A DNA stretch of 11,135 nt from Anaerolineales bacterium UBA4826. Its GTDB lineage: Bacteria; Chloroflexota; Anaerolineae; UBA4142. The position numbers and the translations under genes are program-made. The stretch is taken from contig DHFK01000181.1 of the NCBI GenBank assembly GCA_002400365.1, positions 1-11,135 on the forward strand, in the 5' to 3' direction. Shown here piece by piece: positions 5,421 to 11,135 of this stretch (its first letter is position 1; the number at the start of each line of letters is the position of its first letter). Below the pieces are notes generated by a model, which did not search any database, was not told the DNA's origin, and saw only the letters and a list, made by a program, of their open reading frames with translations.

Positions 5421-8285
5421 TTATTCTCCAAAATCACTCGCGCGATACGCATCGGTCACAAGCGCTTTGGGCAATTCATCTACCTGCACCGCCGCCCAGG
5501 ACGCATCCATCAAAACCAACTCAAGCGTGTAGGGTCCGTCAATTCCGCTTGCGCGGATCTCGCGCCCCGGCACCGCCATCGAGACCGGTTGCGCGCCTGC
5601 GTTCAGCGTCAGCGGCGCGGTGAGCGCAGCGACGAGTTGCCCGCGCGGTCCGCGCAGCGTCGCGCCAATCGCATACTCGCCGGCGCGCGTAGCGTTCACC
5701 GCCGCGCTAATCGTCAACGCGGAACGATCGGCGCGCGCGCTCACATCGGCGATGAATGACGCGGTCTTGGGCGAAATCGCAAAGATGACTTGGCGCTCGC
5801 GCGTGTAACGCGCGGTGCGCGCGGTGACGCGCGCCAAATAGTATCCGCCGCGCGTCAAGCCGGTGATCACATCGGCGTACGTCCCCGGCGCGCCCTCTTC
5901 CAGCAGGGTGGTCTCGATGGCATTGCCGCGCGGCGATTTGCCATCCCCCAGCCATTCGATTTTCGCGCGCACGTCCGCGCCCGCTTCCGTGTTGGACAAA
6001 TTCGCTTGAACGACGACAGGCGCGCCGGGTGGATACCACGCGCGATCGGTCTGCGCGTCCAAGCGCACATCGGCATCGAGATCGGCGTAGGTGGTGAGCG
6101 TGATCGGCTCTGTGCCCTTGTCCAGGCGCGTCGCCGTCAACGACCATGTTCCAACTTGGGCGCGCGGAATCGCATAGCCGATGAAATTGCCAATATCCGC
6201 TTTCAGGTACGTCGCGTCGAGCAGATTCTTTCGACCGGGGATGCCGAGATTCGGATCGCTGGACGATACGCTGTCGCGCACGGTGTCCGGCGCGTAGCGC
6301 GTGCCCTCGGGCGCGCGCAACTTTAGATCCACGTCGCCGTTATTCCAGCGCGCGATAAAGCGCGCGGCGCGGTTCGCGTCAATCAAAAGCGTGCGCGTGA
6401 TCGTTTCGCCGGCGCGCAACGTGTCCACGTTCAGCGGCGTGATGTTGCGCGGCGCAGGCGGATTCACCGGCGCCGCGGCGAAACCGATCGGGCGCGTATC
6501 CGGATCGCGCAGCGCGTTGCGGATGAACCGCTGATAGGTCTGGTCGGGATAGAGGTACGCCGTCAGGTTGAATGGCAGCGGCGCGGGCTTCCAGTCGTGC
6601 ACGTCGGCGTCGAGCACGCGGCGCACCAGGGGACCGCCAAGCGCGTGCGCGCTCCACACGTCAATCAAGCCATCGCTCGGCGGGAAACTTTTCAGAAGGT
6701 CCAATCCCGTTTGCGAGCGCGCATCGCCGACGAGCAAATCGTAAGGCACCGTTGCGCGCGGCGCGTGCGTGCGATTGAACAACGCAGCGTACTCCGGCGT
6801 CAGTTCGATTGCCGACGGTTCGGTCGGGCGATCCTCGATCTCGCGTGTGAGGAGCGGATACCACAGCCGCACGCCGGCTTGCGGCGTGCCGAGGATGATC
6901 GCGCGGCGCACGTCGTTTTGATACAAGGTGGATTCGAGGTACGCGCGCGTATTCAAGCCGCCCATCGAAAACGCGAGAATGTCTACGCGCGGCGCGCCGG
7001 TTTTCGCTTTCACGTTGGCGATCGCATCGCGCAGCGTCGCCGCGTTCTGGAAAAGTGTTTTGTGCGGCGAGATGCCGGCAGCGTAGAAAACTTGAAATCC
7101 ATCTTGCTCGAGATACTTGCGCATGAAACGAAACTCGGTGTCGTCGAGTTGGTCCGACTCTGCTGTGTGCCAGCCGTGCACGAGCACGACCGGCAGCGTG
7201 GTCACGCGCTGCAAAGCCTGCCCTGAGCTTGTCGAAGGGTCGCGCATGACACTCAAGCCGCGCGGCGTGCCAACCCATACGTTCTTCTGGGCGTCAATGG
7301 CGAGCGTGTTGATTGCGTCCTCGGCGAGGCCGTCCGCGCGAGTGTACGTCTTCCACTTGCCGCCCTCTAGCACCGACAACCCGCGCGCCGTCCCAACCCA
7401 AACGCGCGTCGCGTCCACTGCGATGGCGCGCACTCGGTTGTCGGCAAGCCCATCCGCTTGCTTGTACGAACGGTACATCTTGCCAGCGTAAACAGTCACG
7501 CCGTTATCGGTGCCAAACCACACTTTACCGTCGGGCGCGACAGTGACCGCGCCGGCGCGATCGCTGGCGAGTCCGCTTGATCGTGTATGGCGCGTCCATG
7601 TTTTGGTGTCAAAGAAAAACGCGCCGTCGTTCGTCGCGACCCAGGGCTTGCCGCTCGCATCGAGCGCCAGCGCGTTGATATAGTTGTTCGCCAGTGCGAA
7701 TTTCGTCCACTGCTCGCCGTCCAGCCGTGCGACGCCCGCGCCGTACGTGCCGACCCAGACGCGGTTCTGCTTATCCACTGCGACAGCGGTGAGATAGTTG
7801 CTGGGAATGGTCGAGTTCGACGTGTCGAAGGTCTTGCGCGTCGCGCCGTCGAAAAGCGTCAGCCCGCCGCCGTTGGTCGCGAAATATATTTTGCCGTCCG
7901 ACGCCGTCGCGATCCCATTGACCCAGGCGTTGCCCAAACCGTGGGCGGTGGTATACGTGATCCAGTACTTGCCCAGCACCTGCGTTGCGCCGCGCGACGC
8001 GCCAAGCCAGACCGCGCCGTCGCGCGTGAAGGTGATGCCGGTGATGTAATCGGCTGCTAGTCCGTCGCGTTGGGTGTAGATTTGGAACGCGGGCGTTTCC
8101 GCGCGCGCGGAGGCATGGAGGAAAAATGAGAGAAGAAAGAGGAAAGCAGAAAGACGTAAAACGTGAAACGTAAGGCGGTCTTGCCGCAAGTAAGTAATTA
8201 CCCGCGAATAACGCGAATGAACGCGAATAAAAAGATTAGCGCAGATACGCGCAATTCGCGGAGAGAAGAAGGTTTCTGTCCGCAT
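5421..8285 (-). CDS. Exported seven-bladed propeller fused to an alpha/beta hydrolase (lipase-like) and C-terminal beta-sandwich domains
   Basis: This 954-residue protein combines a sensor-type propeller with a lipase-like hydrolase. Residues about 44-61 form a hydrophobic export signal ending ASARAE. Seven blades follow (about 65-347), each with a (V/I/P)W-G/A-T core such as VWVGTYGAG, VWFGTDNG and VWVGTARG, as in the propellers of hybrid two-component sensors. The hydrolase begins PVVLVHGWH (365-373), has the nucleophile elbow LAFSMGG with Ser440 (Ala replaces the first Gly), then SDGLID (537-542) and a probable catalytic His563. Residues about 615-740 resemble a pre-peptidase-type sandwich; 741-925 look like two Ig-like repeats. 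Substrate is unknown. ATG 8285 is 18 bases after the ThyX-like stop, with only a weak RBS; the first 57 residues are repeat-derived, so the start is uncertain (a TTG at residue 33 is possible). Confidence 0.85.
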   Translation of the reverse strand: MRTETFFSPRIARICANLFIRVHSRYSRVITYLRQDRLTFHVLRLSAFLFLLSFFLHASARAETPAFQIYTQRDGLAADYITGITFTRDGAVWLGASRGATQVLGKYWITYTTAHGLGNAWVNGIATASDGKIYFATNGGGLTLFDGATRKTFDTSNSTIPSNYLTAVAVDKQNRVWVGTYGAGVARLDGEQWTKFALANNYINALALDASGKPWVATNDGAFFFDTKTWTRHTRSSGLASDRAGAVTVAPDGKVWFGTDNGVTVYAGKMYRSYKQADGLADNRVRAIAVDATRVWVGTARGLSVLEGGKWKTYTRADGLAEDAINTLAIDAQKNVWVGTPRGLSVMRDPSTSSGQALQRVTTLPVVLVHGWHTAESDQLDDTEFRFMRKYLEQDGFQVFYAAGISPHKTLFQNAATLRDAIANVKAKTGAPRVDILAFSMGGLNTRAYLESTLYQNDVRRAIILGTPQAGVRLWYPLLTREIEDRPTEPSAIELTPEYAALFNRTHAPRATVPYDLLVGDARSQTGLDLLKSFPPSDGLIDVWSAHALGGPLVRRVLDADVHDWKPAPLPFNLTAYLYPDQTYQRFIRNALRDPDTRPIGFAAAPVNPPAPRNITPLNVDTLRAGETITRTLLIDANRAARFIARWNNGDVDLKLRAPEGTRYAPDTVRDSVSSSDPNLGIPGRKNLLDATYLKADIGNFIGYAIPRAQVGTWSLTATRLDKGTEPITLTTYADLDADVRLDAQTDRAWYPPGAPVVVQANLSNTEAGADVRAKIEWLGDGKSPRGNAIETTLLEEGAPGTYADVITGLTRGGYYLARVTARTARYTRERQVIFAISPKTASFIADVSARADRSALTISAAVNATRAGEYAIGATLRGPRGQLVAALTAPLTLNAGAQPVSMAVPGREIRASGIDGPYTLELVLMDASWAAVQVDELPKALVTDAYRASDFGE
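7220..7239. repeat. Short dispersed element in frame in the propeller-hydrolase gene
   Basis: The 20 bp GCCCTGAGCTTGTCGAAGGG encode PSTSSGQA in the minus-strand protein (residues 350-357), exactly at the junction between the last propeller blade and the hydrolase. From memory, the CTTCGACAAGCTCAG word and its translations (STSSGQA, FDKLRAG) recur in many unrelated proteins of Chloroflexota and other environmental genomes. This is recollection, not a search result. Only one copy is in this window. Confidence 0.7.
8121..8176. repeat. Heptanucleotide array encoding the signal segment of the propeller-hydrolase
   Basis: Eight successive 7-bp units run on the plus strand: GAAAAAT, GAGAGAA, GAAAGAG, GAAAGCA, GAAAGAC and then GTAAAAC, GTGAAAC, GTAAGGC. 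Read on the minus strand they encode residues of about 37-56 (LTFHVLRLSAFLFLLSFF), that is, the basic and hydrophobic core of the export signal. The units are more degenerate than at 1094-1180, but the 7-bp phase is kept throughout. Confidence 0.65.
8203..8260. repeat. CGCGAAT word repeat with inverted copy at the 5' end of the propeller-hydrolase frame
   Basis: CGCGAAT occurs at 8203-8209, 8212-8218 and 8222-8228, and in inverted form (ATTCGCG) at 8254-8260, with an A/T-rich centre (AATAAAAAGATTA) between. Read on the minus strand it gives residues about 9-28 of the annotated protein (PRIARICANLF...SRYSR). This Arg-rich segment is atypical for a signal peptide n-region and looks like translated intergenic repeat. 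Confidence 0.65.
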
Positions 8286-8303
8286 CGCAATTCCGATGAG
8301 CCG

Positions 8304-10130
8304 TTACCGGTTCTGTCCCTGCCGCGCCCGCCGCATCTCCGCGCGCAAGCGCCCGAGCGGCACGTCCGGCGTGAGGTCAACGAATTTCATCGGCTCTGCC
8401 AACAGCGGATGCGCGGCTTGAATCGCGCGAAACATTTCCTGGCTCGTGTGGCGATAGTCGGGATGACCTTGCGGCGCAGAACGCAACTCGAGCCAATGAT
8501 ACGCCTCGCGCAGGTTCAGACGCACGTTGTAGCGCACGCGAAAGCCAAACGGCACGCCGTACTGCGCCTCAAACGGCATCTCGCTTGCCAACCGCTCGTA
8601 GAACGCGGCTGCTTGTTCCATGCCGCGCGCATAATCGGCGCGAATTTCGGCGACCGCGTTCACATCCGCGTTGACCTCATAGCCATGCGCCGTCGTGAAC
8701 ATTTGCCGATCCGAGGTAACGACGCGATGCCGCTGCAGATCGCGGTACTCGCCGATGTTCAGCAACAAATCGAAATCGTACGCGGTGTGCTCGAACGCGC
8801 GCCCGGGCTTGTGACGGCGATTCTGCCGCGCGCCGACGTACGCGCGAACAATCTGCGCTTTTGCCGCGTCGCTCAGTTCGCGGACGCGCGCGACGATTTC
8901 CGTTTTGGGCAACGCGGAGCCGGGGAACAGAATCGCGGCGACCACACGATCCACCGCGTCCGCGTCGTAGCCGACGAGCGCGACCTTGGCGTCTAGGTCA
9001 TTTCGAGGCGCGGTTTGTGCGCCGAGAAATCTCGCTGACGTGGGAACGAGATTTCCACCTGCCCTGGCGGGCGGTGCCAGGGTCGCTTCGCTCGAAATGA
9101 CAGATGCAGACGCGTGGCGCGGCAAGAATGTGCGCGCCAACTCGCGCTGACGCGCGCTCATATCTCGCAGGAACGCCTGGTACGTCTTGCCGCGCGCGTC
9201 GTTCGCGCGTTTCAGAAAAGGTCCGATGACCTGGTCTAGTTCGTGATGCGCCGCGTGCGCGATAATTTGGGCTTCGTCCAAAGGATCGGCGTACAACTTG
9301 ACGAGCATGTATTCGAGCGCGCGCCCGTTACCCCACACGCCCACGTTCGTCAGCGTCGCCAGCGGCAAAAAGCAGCGCAGCATGTCGCACGCGCGCGCCT
9401 TGACCGACTGGCGATAAGCAAACTGCGCGCTCTTCAGCATGTCTTCGTCGCGGATGTCAGTGTAGCGCAGCACGTCGCCGGTTAGCGCATTTTCAAATTC
9501 GATATTCGCAATGGGATTTTTTTCGGCGACATGCGCCGTCAGGATGGGCAGGTGGCGCGCGTACGCGTCGAACAGTGTGTCCATGGTCGCGACGTATGCG
9601 GAGGCATAGGGCGATTCCATGATACGGCGCGGGCGATAGTAGCGGTACTGCCCATTCACCTTGTCGTCGAACGGGACATAGCGCGAGGACTTTTCGAGGT
9701 ACGCAATCCCCACGCGTCCGGTCTCGAGCGCGCGCGCGGCGATCTGCGAAATGTCCTGGCACGCGAGGTGCGCGCCGCCCAACTCGCCGACCGAGTCGTC
9801 GCCGTAATCAGAGAGCACGCGGCGGTAAAAGTCTTCGGCTTGTTCTTCGCCGGCGCTGACCTGGCTACGGAGATGCTCCGCGGCACGCGAAAAATCCTCG
9901 ATACCGAGAGCGCGCCGCCCCAGAAATTCATCGAGGAACAGACGACGCACGCCCTTGGCGGAACGGCTGTAACGGGAAAATAGCGCGCCCTTGATGACTT
10001 CGGGCAGATTCTTGAGCGCGACGATGGAACGATCGGGATTGGTGAAGAAAGGTTCGACGAACCGCGCTTGCGCCGGGGTGAGGGTCTCGCTGGAAGGGGT
10101 CAGTTGCGCCAAAAAGCGAGCGTGAGTCAT
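8304..10130 (-). CDS. Tandem-domain ThyX-like protein (FAD-dependent thymidylate synthase family)
   Basis: ThyX makes dTMP from dUMP with methylene-tetrahydrofolate, NADPH and FAD. The usual enzyme has about 220 residues and the motif RHRxxSxNxxSxRY. This 608-residue protein looks like two such domains fused. The N-terminal half has EKSSRYVPF (146-154), keeping the SxRY part without RHR. The C-terminal half has LQRHRVVTSDRQMF (465-478), keeping RHR without SxRY. Residues 344-378 are a 35-residue insertion encoded by a palindromic element. ATG 10130 is chosen because GGAG lies five bases upstream; the open frame further upstream overlaps the PilZ gene. It lies 38 bp after the PilZ gene and 18 bp before the propeller-hydrolase. 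Thymidylate synthesis is plausible but unproven, as neither half has a complete signature. Confidence 0.8.
   Translation of the reverse strand: MTHARFLAQLTPSSETLTPAQARFVEPFFTNPDRSIVALKNLPEVIKGALFSRYSRSAKGVRRLFLDEFLGRRALGIEDFSRAAEHLRSQVSAGEEQAEDFYRRVLSDYGDDSVGELGGAHLACQDISQIAARALETGRVGIAYLEKSSRYVPFDDKVNGQYRYYRPRRIMESPYASAYVATMDTLFDAYARHLPILTAHVAEKNPIANIEFENALTGDVLRYTDIRDEDMLKSAQFAYRQSVKARACDMLRCFLPLATLTNVGVWGNGRALEYMLVKLYADPLDEAQIIAHAAHHELDQVIGPFLKRANDARGKTYQAFLRDMSARQRELARTFLPRHASASVISSEATLAPPARAGGNLVPTSARFLGAQTAPRNDLDAKVALVGYDADAVDRVVAAILFPGSALPKTEIVARVRELSDAAKAQIVRAYVGARQNRRHKPGRAFEHTAYDFDLLLNIGEYRDLQRHRVVTSDRQMFTTAHGYEVNADVNAVAEIRADYARGMEQAAAFYERLASEMPFEAQYGVPFGFRVRYNVRLNLREAYHWLELRSAPQGHPDYRHTSQEMFRAIQAAHPLLAEPMKFVDLTPDVPLGRLRAEMRRARQGQNR
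8997..9101. repeat. 105-bp palindromic element inserted in frame in the ThyX-like gene
   Basis: Perfect 11-bp terminal inverted repeats GTCATTTCGAG (8997-9007) and CTCGAAATGAC (9091-9101) bound the element. Inside are two further perfect inverted pairs: GAAATCTCG (9026-9034) with CGAGATTTC (9047-9055), and CCCTGGC (9062-9068) with GCCAGGG (9076-9082). The length is 105 bp, exactly 35 codons (residues V344-D378), with no stop in the gene's frame. No target-site duplication is evident. The GTCATTTCGAGCGAAGCG end is one I recall as a dispersed bacterial repeat; a search must confirm this. Confidence 0.85.
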
Positions 10131-10168
10131 TGCGTCTCCGGAATCGGCGCGCGGGGGGCAGCCCAGAC

Positions 10169-10543
10169 CTAGCCTTCGATCTGGTCGCCGATCAAATGAT
10201 TGATCTTCGCCGGCAGTTTGGAGAACGCGACGCCGATTTCGTAGAACGGGGCGCGCGGATTGGTCCAAACGACCTGCGCGTTGACCGGCGCGACGCGGTT
10301 CTCGTCGAGCAGCAATTGGAGTGCGAGGTGTTGACCGACGACAAAGGGATCCGGCGATTCGAGGCACGCGCCGCCGGTACTCAGACTCGCCGCGCGGGCA
10401 AAGCCGCTTTGCGCGGGCGCATCTCGTTCCAAACATTGAAACGCGACCAGCAACTTGACCGCGCGGCGCACGGCTTGCCGCCGCTCGACCGGCGCAGCCG
10501 GACGCGCCGCGCGCCAGGTCGCCGCGCCAACTGGAGCGATCAT
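10169..10543 (-). CDS. PilZ-domain protein (second of tandem pair)
   Basis: PilZ domains usually bind cyclic di-GMP through an RxxxR motif and a (D/N)xSxxG motif. This 124-residue protein has ERRQAVRR (20-27, Arg22 and Arg26 as the RxxxR pair) and ASLSTGGACLES (52-63), in which Ser53 replaces the usual Asp/Asn. The later strands AQVVWTNPRAPFYEIGVAF complete the barrel. ATG 10543 has GAGG six bases upstream and follows the first PilZ gene by 18 bp. The two proteins share SxGGAC, AQVV and YxxGVxF, so they look like a tandem duplication. The N-terminal 20 residues are Ala/Arg-rich with no recognisable domain. Ligand binding may be weakened by the substitution. It is a stand-alone PilZ, a probable effector without an output domain. 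Confidence 0.82.
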   Translation of the reverse strand: MIAPVGAATWRAARPAAPVERRQAVRRAVKLLVAFQCLERDAPAQSGFARAASLSTGGACLESPDPFVVGQHLALQLLLDENRVAPVNAQVVWTNPRAPFYEIGVAFSKLPAKINHLIGDQIEG

Positions 10544-10561
10544 GCTTCGCCTCGCTCTATG

Positions 10562-10897
10562 TCACGCGGCGGCGCGCTCGATTTCATCCGCCAAAATCGC
10601 GCGGTCCTGGGTGGAGAGCGTCGTAAAGCGCACGCCGACATGATACAGCGCGGGCTTGGCGGGCTTTGAGAAAACGACTTGCGCGCGCACGTCTGCCGCG
10701 TAACGACTGGGGGTAATCAGGTGGAACGCGACGGACGAGCCAGGCACCAAGGGCTCGGGCGCTTCCACGCACGCGCCCCCCAAACTGAGATTGAGGGTTT
10801 GAAAAGTAGGCGGATTGGAACTCGGCGGGAGGTAAAAGTAACTTACCTTGCACGACACAGGAAAGCGTTTGAAGGCGCGCCGTTCAAAGTCATTCAT
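10562..10897 (-). CDS. PilZ-domain protein (first of tandem pair)
   Basis: A 111-residue single-domain PilZ protein, probably a cyclic di-GMP receptor. ERRAFKRFPVSCKVSY (5-20) supplies Arg7 and Arg11 of RxxxR, and NLSLGG (36-41) is an intact NxSxxG motif. The strands AQVVFSKPAKPALYHVGVRF (72-91) finish the barrel. ATG 10897 is chosen because a perfect AAGGAGG (10913-10907) lies 9 bases upstream; the frame continues upstream only as a shadow of trpS. It is the first gene after the promoter 10931-10959 and has a leader of about 27 nt. It heads the cluster PilZ-PilZ-ThyX-like-propeller/hydrolase-adaptor. Unlike its neighbour, it keeps both canonical binding motifs, so it is the better candidate for a functional receptor. 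Confidence 0.9.
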   Translation of the reverse strand: MNDFERRAFKRFPVSCKVSYFYLPPSSNPPTFQTLNLSLGGACVEAPEPLVPGSSVAFHLITPSRYAADVRAQVVFSKPAKPALYHVGVRFTTLSTQDRAILADEIERAAA

Positions 10898-10930
10898 GGA
10901 ACAGATCCTCCTTTCCAACCCCCCGGAGGT

Positions 10931-10959
10931 ATTATAGACCAAAGACGGGTACGCGTCAA
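10931..10959 (-). promoter_or_regulatory. Near-consensus sigma-70 promoter of the PilZ-ThyX-like cluster
   Basis: TTGACG (10959-10954) and a perfect TATAAT (10936-10931) are 17 bp apart on the minus strand. The trpS stop codon TGA (10958-10956) lies within the -35 box, the same arrangement as at trmD/rplU. Transcription should start near 10924, 27 nt before the PilZ start codon and just ahead of its strong Shine-Dalgarno. Confidence 0.88.
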
Positions 10960-11135
10960 CATTCGATCTTCGCCCTGCCCAAGCCCATCGCCGCGCGCGC
11001 GTCGTCCACAGTTTGCTGCGAGATTGGGCGTACCTTTGCCGCGCCCGCCGCGAGGATTTCGTCCACAAGTTGCGGTCGCGCGGCGTAGTAGGCGCGGCGC
11101 GCGCGCACCGGCTCGAGGAACGCGTTGAGCGCTTG
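10956..11135 (-). CDS. trpS: Tryptophanyl-tRNA synthetase, C-terminal end (partial)
   Basis: The minus strand carries the last 59 codons of an open frame running in from beyond the right edge and ending in TGA at 10958-10956. The sequence ALNAFLEPVRARRAYYAARP, followed by QLVDEILAAGAAKVR and later DDARAAMGL, matches the usual C-terminal helices of TrpS, which read roughly NxFLxPIRERRxxYxxxPxxVxxIL...G...A...A..T...VR.AMGL. TrpS charges tRNA-Trp with tryptophan in the cytoplasm. The catalytic HIGH and KMSKS regions are outside the window, so the call rests on the C-terminus only. The final GRAKIEC extends slightly beyond the common end. Confidence 0.85.
   Translation of the reverse strand, partial: QALNAFLEPVRARRAYYAARPQLVDEILAAGAAKVRPISQQTVDDARAAMGLGRAKIEC

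Noticed and set aside
6661..7278. 205-codon minus-strand frame overlapping the hydrolase
   Set aside because: It is another frame of the same strand as the propeller-hydrolase, Arg/Ala-rich and without an RBS; the hydrolase frame has the conserved motifs.
8997..9101. Intein or full insertion sequence in the ThyX-like gene
   Set aside because: At 105 bp it is far too short to encode a splicing domain or a transposase; it fits a small palindromic repeat.
10131..10436. N-terminal extension of the ThyX-like frame upstream of 10130
   Set aside because: The extra 102 residues are Arg-rich, overlap the PilZ gene in another frame, and a good GGAG sits right before ATG 10130.
10898..11068. 57-residue N-terminal extension of the first PilZ protein
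   Set aside because: This part is out-of-frame trpS sequence, and a perfect AAGGAGG precedes ATG 10897.

Overview
The window is GC-rich bacterial DNA, most likely from a Chloroflexota (Anaerolineae-like) genome or metagenome bin. This is inferred from the gene content, the Ala/Pro/Glu-rich tail on ribosomal protein L31, and dispersed word repeats of a kind I associate with that phylum; no 16S or other direct taxonomic marker is present. Almost all genes lie on the minus strand.

Right end, reading leftward: the last 59 codons of trpS (10956-11135), then a near-consensus sigma-70 promoter whose -35 box contains the trpS stop codon. This promoter starts a tight cluster: two tandem PilZ-domain proteins (10562-10897 and 10169-10543), a 608-aa tandem ThyX-like protein (8304-10130), a 954-aa exported protein made of a seven-bladed propeller, a lipase-like hydrolase and beta-sandwich domains (5421-8285), and an HlyD/MacA/YknX-type adaptor with no ABC partner in view (4159-5328).

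Middle: a 268-bp structured intergenic stretch (3891-4158) with a promoter and a leader hairpin precedes a PLP-dependent aminotransferase (2691-3890). The aminotransferase converges on a small plus-strand membrane protein (2362-2646). That gene shares a divergent promoter region with trmD (1535-2272), which looks leaderless.

Left end: a perfect TTGACA-17-TATAAT promoter overlaps the trmD stop codon and drives rplU (L21), rpmA (L27) and rpmE (L31). L31 has at least 144 residues of low-complexity tail and runs off the window.

The most unusual signal is not a gene. Short repeats occur throughout, several with a strict 7-bp period and some arranged as facing inverted arrays that fold into hairpins. 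They sit between genes (1094-1180, 5348-5417) but also inside reading frames. They supply the C-terminal residues and stop codons of L21 and L27, a 14-residue loop of TrmD, and the hydrophobic signal segment of the propeller-hydrolase. Two further dispersed elements are in frame: a 105-bp element with 11-bp terminal inverted repeats, adding exactly 35 residues to the ThyX-like protein, and a 20-bp element at a domain junction of the propeller-hydrolase. The locus looks like a record of short repeats invading and being tolerated inside essential genes, comparable in principle to Rickettsia palindromic elements and cyanobacterial heptanucleotide STRRs. Whether the families are truly dispersed needs a genome-wide search.
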